From: Shinisaurus crocodilurus | Lineage: Eukaryota > Chordata > Lepidosauria > Squamata > Shinisauridae | Assembly (NCBI GenBank): GCA_021292165.1 | Contig: CM037880.1 | Span: 22,218,051 to 22,282,050, forward strand | Direction: 5' to 3' | DNA: 64,000 nucleotides | In this document: in pieces, positions 56,601-64,000 of the stretch | Layout of the letters: every line of letters begins with the position of its first letter | Numbering within the stretch: the first letter of the stretch is position 1 | Program-made: the position numbers and the translations under genes | The notes under the pieces: model-generated | Told to the model about the DNA's origin: nothing | Databases searched by the model: none | Seen by the model: only the letters and a program-made list of their open reading frames with translations

Positions 56601-57763
56601 TAAGCTTTTTTCTTTTTTTTTTGTGCTAATCTAGCCAACATTTTAGAGTTTTTATTACTATTCTCAAAATACTCCCTTTTTGTGTAAATCAAATTCCTTT
56701 GTACCCTGTCCAGTTCTTTATTCTCCAATTCTTTCCTTTTACCCTGTAATTCTGCAAAAATCTTTTTATCCCTCTTCTCTAAATACTTCTTTTCCAAATC
56801 CCTAATCTCCCCCTCTAGCTTTTGATAAAAAACTTCTTGTTGTTTCCTCAAATTTATTGCCTCTCTCAATCCTATTCCTCTCATTACACTCTTCATTGTA
56901 TCCCATATTATCGCTTCAGTACATTCTTCTGTTTGATTAAATTCCCAAATTTCCCTCAATTCCTTCTCTATTTTCTCTGTTAAATGTTTATAACGAAAAA
57001 TATTACAATTCAATCTCCATCTTTTCGCTTCTCTATAATCCTTATGTATCTTCAAATCCATGTTAACCAAAGCATGATCTGTAACTTTTATCACTCCTAT
57101 CTCTGTGCCCAGGACCCTTGAAAACAGTGTCCTGGACACAAAAATAAAATCTATCCTAGAATAATTCTTATTTGCTGATGAGTAAAATGTATATCTTTCC
57201 TCATTCCCCTTGACCCCTCTCCAAACATCTAGCAACCCTTCCTTACTAATTAACTTATTCAAGATCGTTAGATTATTTCTCTGATCTTCTCTCGTCGGAT
57301 TGGATTTGTCTTTTCTTCTATCCAATACCATGTTAAAGTCCCCAGCCATAATAACCCTTTGATTTTGAAAATTACCCATTTCTTTAAACACATGTTGATA
57401 AAATTCTCCTTGATTTTGATTGGGAGCATAAACATTAACAATAACATATTCTTCCCCTCCCAAGGTCCCATACATTATAATATATCTACCTGTATCATCC
57501 TTTTTCACCTTTAAAACATTAAAACCACAATTCTTTGAAATTATAATTGCTACTCCTCGCGATTTAGATGATCCACATGCTATCTCATATATTCTAGACC
57601 ACCTCGATTTCAATTCATTGACTCCTTTCCTTGCCTGGTGCGTTTCTTGCAAGAATATAATATCTGCCTTATCCTTCTTTAGAAGTGCTTCTATTCGCCT
57701 TCTCTTAGTAACTGAACCTAGCCCCTTAACATTTAAAGTTGAAATTCTTAACTTATAATCCAT
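56600..57763 (-). pseudogene. L1 ORF2, endonuclease part
   Basis: It starts at Met 57763 (MDYKLRISTLNVKGL) and stays open for 387 codons. The apurinic-type endonuclease residues are all in place: Asn11, Glu40 in FLQETH, Tyr112 in NVYAPN, Asp142 and Asn144 in GDFN, Asp205 in RIDFIF, and Asp229-His230 in TDH. The nicking domain should therefore be chemically complete. The frame ends in a run of lysines encoded by ten As, a G and six As. A one-base change in that run would restore the RT frame, so either a real indel or a homopolymer error could explain the break. Confidence 0.93.
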
Positions 57764-58026
57764 CTATTAACATCATTTTTTCTTTTTTGGTCCCCAAAAG
57801 TGAAAATAATACACAATAACATACCCCTTAACCCACCCCCACATTCATCTAAACTATCCCCCCTGCTTAGCCAGGGCAACTTGCCCCACCCTAAACCTAC
57901 CCACCTATCCCAGGGGGGGGGAAAGGACCCATCACCAGCCCGAACAGCAGCCCCTCATTCCCTCCCGGATAACTTCTTTATAAAACATTTTCTATTTCTT
58001 TTTTCTTCTCGTGTTGAAACGACCTC

Positions 58027-58926
58027 TTATACAATTCCTCCACTGGCTCCTTCTTCTTCCAGTTGACCCATCGATTCTGGACCCTCCGCATCATCATGAA
58101 GCCCCAACTCTCCCAGCAGGCCCATGCCTTGATCACATGATGAGATCTTGTATCTCTTACTGTTCCACACAAAAGTAAGAAAAACTGGGTAACCCCAATT
58201 GTATTGTAATCCCTTTCTGATCAAGACTGCTGTACACGGTTTAACACTTCGCCTCCACTTTATTGTTTGCTGACAAAGATCATTGTAGATTTGCAAAGTA
58301 GCCCCCTTAAAAGCTACTTGACCTTTCTTTCTAATCTCTTTCATGAAGACATCCTTCTTGTATAAATTTGCAAATTTCAGTACAACATCTCTGGATGTCA
58401 TACCACGCCTTAATGCTCCCACTCTATGCACAATCTCAATGTCCATATCATCCCAAAAAATTGTTTCTCCAGAGACAGCTTCATTCATCCATTCCAAAAT
58501 ACTGCCTCTTAACTTATATCCAGTCTCCCCCATCTCCATGGGGAAGCCTCTGATCCGAATGTTGGAACGACGTTGCCTGTCTTGCATGTTAATCATCTGT
58601 ATTTCCATCTCATTAAATTTCATTTCATACTTTTCAAAACTTTTTTCATCCTTCACCTGGAGTTTTTCCACCTTATCCACTCTAACTTGCAGCTCTTTAA
58701 CTTGAACCCCTAAATGATCTATGGTCTTTCGCATGTGCTTCATATCCTCTTGATGCAGATTTTGAAATTTCTCAATTGCTTCTATTTGTTTCTGCTGGCC
58801 TGCTTCCATAGAGCTTTGAAACTGTAATAGAATTTTCTCCCAATCTGGTGCTGCCCCTTTAAGCTTGGCTGGAGATGTTGACTTTGGCTTGGCACCAGCA
58901 GGGAATTTGCCAGCTGAATCCGCCAT
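58027..58926 (-). CDS. L1 ORF1 protein (RNA-binding chaperone), intact
   Basis: A 299-residue frame from Met 58926 (MADSAGKFPAG). An upstream in-frame Met at 59031 exists, but the later one starts the recognisable protein. Residues 30-115 are a heptad-rich coiled coil for trimerisation, followed by RRSNIRIRGFP (about 119-129), the start of the RRM-like domain. The region to about residue 275 fits the C-terminal RNA-binding domain (KFANLYKKDVF, VLIRKGL). ORF1p coats L1 RNA to form the cytoplasmic RNP. The stop lies 263 bases before ORF2. No stop or frameshift is seen, so this half could still be translated if transcribed. Confidence 0.88.
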   Translation of the reverse strand: MADSAGKFPAGAKPKSTSPAKLKGAAPDWEKILLQFQSSMEAGQQKQIEAIEKFQNLHQEDMKHMRKTIDHLGVQVKELQVRVDKVEKLQVKDEKSFEKYEMKFNEMEIQMINMQDRQRRSNIRIRGFPMEMGETGYKLRGSILEWMNEAVSGETIFWDDMDIEIVHRVGALRRGMTSRDVVLKFANLYKKDVFMKEIRKKGQVAFKGATLQIYNDLCQQTIKWRRSVKPCTAVLIRKGLQYNWGYPVFLTFVWNSKRYKISSCDQGMGLLGELGLHDDAEGPESMGQLEEEGASGGIV

Positions 58927-59333
58927 TTTTCCGCCCTTCCCCCCTCGCTGTCTCGGAACTTTCACTACCTCGTAGCTTATCAGGACCCAGTTGCTCAGTT
59001 TGATCAGAACATTCAATATCTTTAGTGTCAAGGATCCTAATTAGCCTTTTCAAACTGTTATCCGAGGGATGCGCCCGATCGCGTTTCCAAAGAGGGGGTA
59101 GGGACTTTTTCACCCGTCTGGAGCTCATAAACAATCCAGAGCGAAGCACATCAAAAGAAAGCTATTCTTTTTATTTCTTTATTAGCTCTATATCTGCATA
59201 CCTCCCAGAAAGTAAACAGCAAAGGAGTTTAAACTCACGATTTGTCTTTCCTGTGTATTTGCAGATGTTTTCAAATCATTCCAGGAGCTCGGCAGAAAAG
59301 CTACTGCTCCATAGCCAGCGAAGGCTCCTCCCC
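58927..59333 (-). promoter_or_regulatory. L1 5' UTR / internal promoter region
   Basis: 407 bases from the element's exact 5' border to the ORF1 start. The first part (59333 downwards) is [24 protein letters not shown], GC-richer than the rest, as is common for L1 promoters. No specific factor site is called. Confidence 0.6.
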
Positions 59334-59349
59334 CAGTTAGGTAATTTTA

Positions 59350-59955
59350 ACCACTTGGCTGATTTCGGTTCTCAGGCTAGTTTTCTGTATTTATTTTTAA
59401 GATTCTGCCTCTCTCATATTGATTTTAAAACTTTTTATGATTTGCACACCACTTGAGATTGTGTAATGCGGCTAAAACCAATCTATCAATAAAAGGATTT
59501 CCACCTAACAGATTAATTCAAAAGGACACTCAATAAAAGGGGGATTAGGTGTCACTGTATGGGCCTTTAAAAGCAAATGTCAAGCACCTCTGGTGCTTAA
59601 GTACAGACCCAAATACATGTGGGAATTAAATGTCAAAAAGGCATTCAACACTTCTGTTACAATAATTAATTAATGGCTGCCAAATCAAAATGTGGGATGC
59701 TTCTGTAATAATTGTCAGTCCGTGAGCCCTTGTAAAACAAAGCTACTCATGGTACCATTGTTGACTTACATAAAGTGACACTGAATGGAGACCTGGGGGT
59801 GTATTTTGCTAGGTCAGAGATCAATAACTGTAGAGAGAGCTGCTTACATGCATGAGCTTCCCTGTTCTCCGAGGAGCGCTCTGCAGAAAATCAGCAGCAC
59901 GGCAGGAGTCTGGGGGCTATGGTGTGATTCACGGGCTGTGTTCACGTGTTCAAAA
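59350..59955. other. Unrecognised upstream flank
   Basis: No gene or named repeat recognised. Confidence 0.4.
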
Positions 59956-60208
59956 GAGCCAGTGTGGTGTAGTGGTGAGAGTGTTGGACTGGGACTCAGG
60001 AGATCCGAGCTCTAGTCCCCACTCAGCCATGAAACTCACTGGGTGACTTTGGGCCTGTCACGGTCTCTCAGCCTAACCTACCTCACAGGGTTATTGTGAG
60101 GATAAATTGGAGAGGAGGAGGAGGATTATGTAAGCCGCCTTGGGTTCCGTGAAGGAAAAAAGGCAGGGTATAAATATAATAAATAAATAAACAAACAAAA
60201 CAAAACAG
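59956..60208 (+). repeat. Sauria-type tRNA SINE, full length
   Basis: It runs from GAGCCAGTGTGGTGTAGTGG through GAGCTCTAGTCCCCACTCAG, GTGACTTTGGGCCTGTCACG and CCTCACAGGGTTATTGTGAG to GCCGCCTTGGGTTCCGTGAA and GGCAGGGTATAAATATAATA. An AAT/AAAC repeat tail follows. Confidence 0.88.
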
Positions 60209-60269
60209 GGGACCAAATCCAAATTGAGCAGAAAATTGTATTGAACCCTCGGAAATTGTATTGAACCGG

Positions 60270-60375
60270 GGGGGGGGGGCTAGGTGCCACAGAGATCTGG
60301 GACAGGCCAATAGGACAAAAACCTGCACAAATTTGCATATGCTAATTTACATATGCAAATATGTGTGCATAATTA
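60270..60375 (+). repeat. Unclassified repeat X, 5' part
   Basis: A GGGGGGCTAGGTGCCACAGA start, GATCTGGGACAGGCC and CACAAATTTGCATATGCTAA align with 1145-1265. Confidence 0.5.
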
Positions 60376-60694
60376 GAAATAATCACTATAATTTAAATGT
60401 AATAGAAGACAAGCTAATTAACCTCTTACTTGCTTTCAGAACAGAACTGTGCAGTGTCCCAAATTGTGCTTGCTTAAAATTTACCCTTGATGCACCCACA
60501 CTTTTTCTTGGTCTTTCAGGCCCAAATCCAGATGGGGAGGATGGAGGGCCTGAGACCAGCAAAGAGCTTTATGGCACCTTAAACATTTACAGATGAACTG
60601 CAAACTGAACATAGCACACTGGCAAGGTGTGGGAATGTACTGTAGACTATAATAACTCATGCTGCAAACTTAGGCTGCAAACTTACACAATTAC
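60376..60694 (+). other. Unclear sequence with a fragment of repeat Z
   Basis: At 60500-60520 a TTTTTCTTGGTCTTTCAG looks like a splice acceptor followed by an open frame to 60596. That frame's end (GCAAAGAGCTTTATGGCACC, 60559-60578) is part of repeat Z, so I do not call an exon. Confidence 0.5.
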
Positions 60695-60765
60695 AAGGGA
60701 GTAAGTAACCCCTATTAAACATAGCGGGATTTACTTCTGTGTAAATCCAACAAGCACAATAGCAC
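60695..60765. repeat. Short foldback repeat W
   Basis: AAGGGAGTAAGTAACCCCTA, AACATAGCGGGATTTACTTC and AGCACAATAGCACTG match the centre and right part of W. Confidence 0.55.
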
Positions 60766-61255
60766 TGAACAGAGAGGACGTTGCTTTACTGCTCCTAGTC
60801 CCTGGACCAGGTGAAGAGGCAGAGAGCGCCATCCCCAAAGGTGGCTCCTCATTTTATTTCACATGCTTTATTTTGGTAGTTTCTGGAATTCTAGAACACT
60901 TTTTTTTTAATAGTTTTTGGATTCTAATTTCTGGAAATCCTAAAATTTTCACCAGACCAAATGTTGCAATATTAAATTTCTAGCAACTGCATAATCTTGC
61001 AAGCCTTAAAATACCGAAATGCATACAGTAGTTTGGTACCTTTATTAGGACCAACCAAAACTCCTAATAAAGGTATTGCCCGACTGTGAATTTTGGATTT
61101 ATATTACTCAGCATGTCTACCTTTGTTTTTGGTTGGTTGTTCTTTAAATTACCAAAGTTATCATTCCCCAGGTTTCTCTCTAGATGCAGATATTGGAACT
61201 ATCTTCAGGGTGGGTAAGGCAGGTTGTAGCACTGAGCACATTTACTAAGGAGTAA
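60766..61255. other. Unrecognised upstream flank
   Basis: No gene or named repeat. A small complementary pair, TTTGGTACCTTTATTAGGAC and CTCCTAATAAAGGTATTGCC, lies at 61032-61082. Confidence 0.45.
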
Positions 61256-61346
61256 GACTACAATCCTACATACACTTACCTGCGAGTAAATCCCATTGAA
61301 CTCAGTACAATTTACTTCAGAATAAACATGTTTAGGATTACACAGT
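61256..61346. repeat. Short foldback repeat W
   Basis: CTACAATCCTACATACACTT, GAGTAAATCCCATTGAACTC and ACATGTTTAGGATTACAC follow the W order, with complementary ends. Confidence 0.7.
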
Positions 61347-61508
61347 ATGTGGAGAGAAAGCCTGGTCACACACGGCTGAACCCTGGCATATTTTCCTGTC
61401 ACCCCTCTTCCCCCATCTGTCTGCATAATCCCCATCCAGGGCACAGGAAACACAGTTCTGGGCAGACCGGTTGTATATGGTCACGTCTGCATAGCTACAT
61501 CTGCATAC

Positions 61509-62020
61509 CAGGGCCGGCACTACCGCTAGGCAGACCCAGGCAGCTGCCTAAGGCGCGTGGCGGAAGAGGGCGCAGAAACGCTGCGCTCCTTCCTCGCCGC
61601 CGGCGCGCTCCTGCCCCGCCTGCCGCCTCCGCCGCGCCTCCCCGCCCGCCGCCGCCGCACCTCCCCCCCCGCGCGCGCGTGCCCACCCGCCCGCCCGCCA
61701 CCTACCTACCTTCGCGTCGTTTCCGGAGCCCCGCCAGCGTTTTGGCGGGAGGAACCAGGGCAACAGGGCTTAAACAGCCCTGTTGCCCTGGTTTCCCCGG
61801 CAAAAAAAAAAGCACGGGGGTCGCGTCGGAGGAGGAGGAGGAGGCGGCAGCAGCAGCCAGCAGCCAGCATCGGGGGGGGGAAGGTAGGGGGCGGCGGCGC
61901 CAGCGGCGGCACGGGGGGGTTGCAGAGCAGGGCTGCTTTGCTCCGGAGCCCCACGGCACGAGAGGGGGGGCGCTAAATATAATTTGGCCTAGGGCGCCAA
62001 ACAGCCCTGCACCGTTCCTG
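61509..62020. mobile_element. GC-rich non-autonomous hAT element, copy 2
   Basis: Termini CAGGGCCGGCACTACC and ...GCACCGTTCCTG are as in copy 1. The flanking CTGCATAC (61501-61508 and 62021-62028) is a perfect 8-bp duplication. The central 18-bp-arm hairpin is conserved exactly (61753-61770 and 61776-61793). The element is 512 bp against 524 bp in copy 1. Differences are mostly small length changes in GC and A tracts. No protein frame is shared between copies. Confidence 0.9.
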
Positions 62021-62237
62021 CTGCATACCCTCAATAGGGTGTATTTACATCTACCCTCAAGGAAGTGCATAACATTCCGAAGGTGGGGAGCAGTCTCAAA
62101 GAGCTGCAAAGTATCCAGGAGGTGCCAGCATCCAAGAGGTGCCACTACCCCGGGGGGCGGAACCAGCCCACCTGGTCATCAAGGGAGGGGAGGGGGTGAG
62201 GGAGGGTAGAAAAGGCAGGTCCTAAAGAATAAAGGGT

Positions 62238-62556
62238 TGTTGGGAACATGGTGCAGGCGTGCATGGGTTGGGTCTCTGTCTCCAGTCAGGACCAAGCTTC
62301 TTCCAACCCCGGACGCGGCACCCAGAGCCCGGCAACACGGACCGCTACGTTAGCTCAGTAAGTCAGAGTCTCTGATGTAAGGTTAATTGTCTGTATTAAG
62401 CAAAGCCTATACCTCGTATGTGTATTGAAGCTTTCTGCTTCAGCGATTCTTATGGACTTCCTTGTTTATGGTGTGAAATTCCTGTAGTCTATTAGTTCCA
62501 CTCCATTAAACACTTTGAAAACTAGCCGCTTGCTGTCTCAATGCGATTCAGTGTCA
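62238..62556 (+). mobile_element. Possible LTR (retrotransposon), partial
   Basis: A roughly 319-bp unit could be drawn from TGTTGGGAAC to CAGTGTCA (TG...CA), with an ATTAAA signal at about 62513 and GT-rich sequence around it. It is followed one base later by TGGTTCATGGCGGCTGGG, which could be a primer binding site because such sites begin with TGG. No second LTR, TATA box of note or coding region was found, so this stays tentative. Confidence 0.3.
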
Positions 62557-63061
62557 ATGGTTCATGGCGGCTGGGTTTAAAGTTCACAGAAGCCATGTAA
62601 AGGGCATTTCTTCGGTGCCGGTTCACCCTTTAAGTGCCGAACTCATGCAAAGGACCAGTCCCGGTCCTCCACACAGTAAATTTGATGTAATCCTGAACAT
62701 GTTTCCGCTCCCACAGATCTCTCTGTAGCCCCAGTTGTTTCCCTACTGCACATAATTTCTTGTACTACCTCAGCTACCTTTTCCCACCCCACAGGTCTCT
62801 ATTGCCATGTCCAAGGCTGGCCCCAAGACATTTTGCTGCCTGAGGCAGAGCAGCAAATGGAGGCGTCCACCCCAATCCCAGTTAAGGTGCATAGTAGTTC
62901 TCAAAGCCAGTCAAGTTGTCTGCCCCTGAGACAGAGAATCCTACAAGCATCTCTCCCCACTTCTCTGGCAGTGAAAATACAATAATAACTAATTAATTAA
63001 TGCATAATTTGCTGCTTTTTCATGATGCCCCAAATCAGCTGTCTGAGGCAGCTCCATCAAG
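62557..63061. other. Mostly unrecognised upstream flank
   Basis: A GACATTTTGCTGCCTGAGGC segment (about 62827-62870) resembles a dispersed repeat of the GAGGCAG hAT-like group, without borders. Confidence 0.4.
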
Positions 63062-63305
63062 CTCTAAAGTGTCTGTCTGTCTGTCTGTCTGTCTGTCTTT
63101 AAAGGACCCTCTCTCCTAAAGACACCCCTATTTGTAAGAAGGGATGTATGGACGGGAGAGGAGAGCATTTGATTTCCGGGGGGGAGGGGGGGGGACTCAG
63201 GCAGATTCAAAGGCGGTAGCTGGGAAGCACACATGGGTAAAAAGCCAGCAAATCCAGGGGGATCAGATGCAACAGAGATCATCATACCTTTATTTCAGCA
63301 AGTGC
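63062..63305 (+). repeat. Unclassified repeat X, 3' part, with (CTGT)n
   Basis: It aligns with 1270-1575. After GCTCTAAAGTG comes a (CTGT)n run (63069-63098), then TTTAAAGGACC, AAGACACCCC, GGACGGGAGAGGAGAGCATT, GGACTCAGGCAGATTC and ATGCAACAGAGATCATCA to CCTTTATTTCAG. Confidence 0.6.
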
Positions 63306-63351
63306 CATTTTTCTCCAGTCACATGAAAAGCAAAATCTTTCAAACTAACTT

Positions 63352-63440
63352 TCTGTACAGTGGACTCCTGTCCATGAAAGCTTATTATGCCACAGTAAAT
63401 TTGTGAGTCTTTTAAGGTGCCACAAGGCATTGTGGCTTTT
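63352..63440 (-). repeat. Interspersed repeat Z
   Basis: GTGGACTCCTGTCCATGAAA, GCTTATTATGCCACAGTAAA and TTTTAAGGTGCCACAAGGC: the best copy of repeat Z in the window. Confidence 0.7.
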
Positions 63441-64000
63441 GAACACAACAGAGCAAGAAGACCCTATCCTCCTACATCTATTCACCTTTCTCTAGCCTAG
63501 CGTAAACCCCTGATGCCAAGGAGAACCGTGCACCCATGAGAATCTGGCTGCGTGGATCATGCAAAAAGCATGTGCACTCCAAAAAGATTCTTGCAGAGCC
63601 AAGGAGCTCCAAGACACAGCAAGCCAGGGCTTGCTGTATACTCATGCATTACCTTGACCTAAATTCAAACATTGCTGCTCATTCAAACCTTTTTTGCAAG
63701 CAAAATCATTTCAATTTTACACCCAAGGTAACGGGCCTGGGCTAGCTAGGAAAAAGCGACAGACGAGGAAGGCCTCTGGTACTCCATTTGACATGTGAGC
63801 AGCCAATGTGCCTGCTGTTCCTCTTGTCAGGGCCTCCCAGCCTATGATGGCTCAGGGAACAAGTGCAATTGCCCAGTAGCAATTGGCTGGGCAGGTTTCT
63901 GCAGAGTCACGTCCATTGGCCCACTCCCTGTGACACCGTCCTTGGAAGAGGAAGCTGCCACAAAGCTTTCCACAGTGGCTACTGGGGGAAAGATCCACGA
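63441..64000. other. Unrecognised upstream flank
   Basis: No gene or named repeat recognised. Confidence 0.4.

Larger units (their letters stand above)
53808..59333 (-). mobile_element. Full-length L1 retrotransposon
   Basis: This 5.5-kb element on the minus strand has a roughly 400-bp 5' UTR, ORF1, ORF2, a short 3' UTR with AATAAA (complement at 53837-53842) and an A-rich tail. The 16-mer CAGTTAGGTAATTTTA is repeated exactly at 53792-53807 and 59334-59349, so the copy is complete and the insertion is young enough to keep a perfect target duplication. The rebuilt target reads ATTTT/AACC on the cut strand, fitting the TTTT/AA preference of the L1 endonuclease. ORF1 is open. ORF2 has three frameshifts, so as assembled it cannot mobilise itself. 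Confidence 0.95.

Noticed and set aside
60500..60596. Coding exon after a TTTCAG acceptor-like site
   Set aside because: The frame ends within repeat Z and shows no recognisable protein or matching donor.
61328..62209. 293-codon plus-strand frame
   Set aside because: It runs straight through a W repeat and the second GC-rich hAT copy, crossing element borders, so it is a composite chance frame.

Overview
The window is vertebrate nuclear DNA with a compact exon, very large non-coding stretches and dense interspersed repeats. The repeat set points to a squamate reptile. It includes tRNA-derived SINEs of the Sauria type, a 5S-rRNA-derived SINE with a CR1-like tail, L2-like LINE fragments, an L1 with its own truncated copies, and many hAT foldback MITEs. 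No bacterial or organellar features, CRISPR arrays or functional tRNA genes are visible.

The only host gene I can support is CCNY (cyclin Y) on the minus strand. Its first coding exon (52148-52301) encodes the myristoylated N-terminus and ends in a consensus splice donor. It lies in a CpG island (about 52030-53290) that should hold the promoter and 5' UTR. No later CCNY exon was recognised, so 1-52147 is read as the 5' part of a very long first intron. Bases above 53300 are the upstream flank.

Intron layout, left to right: an almost perfect 187-bp inverted repeat around an L2 tail (5.3-6.3 kb); a hAT element split by an L2 fragment (7.4-8.2 kb); an L2-like LINE broken into three collinear pieces by other repeats (13.2-18.1 kb); a solo LTR with a 5-bp target duplication inside an older repeat (19.0-19.5 kb); a 919-bp hAT with a transposase remnant (21.6-22.5 kb); a 5S-derived SINE (26.9 kb); an inverted-repeat-rich DNA element (28.2-29.1 kb); a SINE interrupted by a truncated L1 (36.0-36.8 kb); a perfect 51-bp-arm palindromic MITE (37.8 kb); and the first of two GC-rich hAT elements (41.6-42.2 kb).

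The upstream flank holds a full-length L1 (53808-59333) with a perfect 16-bp target duplication. Its ORF1 is intact and its ORF2 keeps endonuclease and reverse transcriptase catalytic residues but carries three frameshifts. Further out are the second GC-rich hAT element (61509-62020) and a possible LTR (62.2-62.6 kb).

There is no operon-like cooperation between genes here. The most informative biology is the nested, datable record of transposition around CCNY, and a CpG-dense hAT family that may not have been described. Boundaries without a target-site duplication are approximate, and repeat family names come from recognition without any database search.
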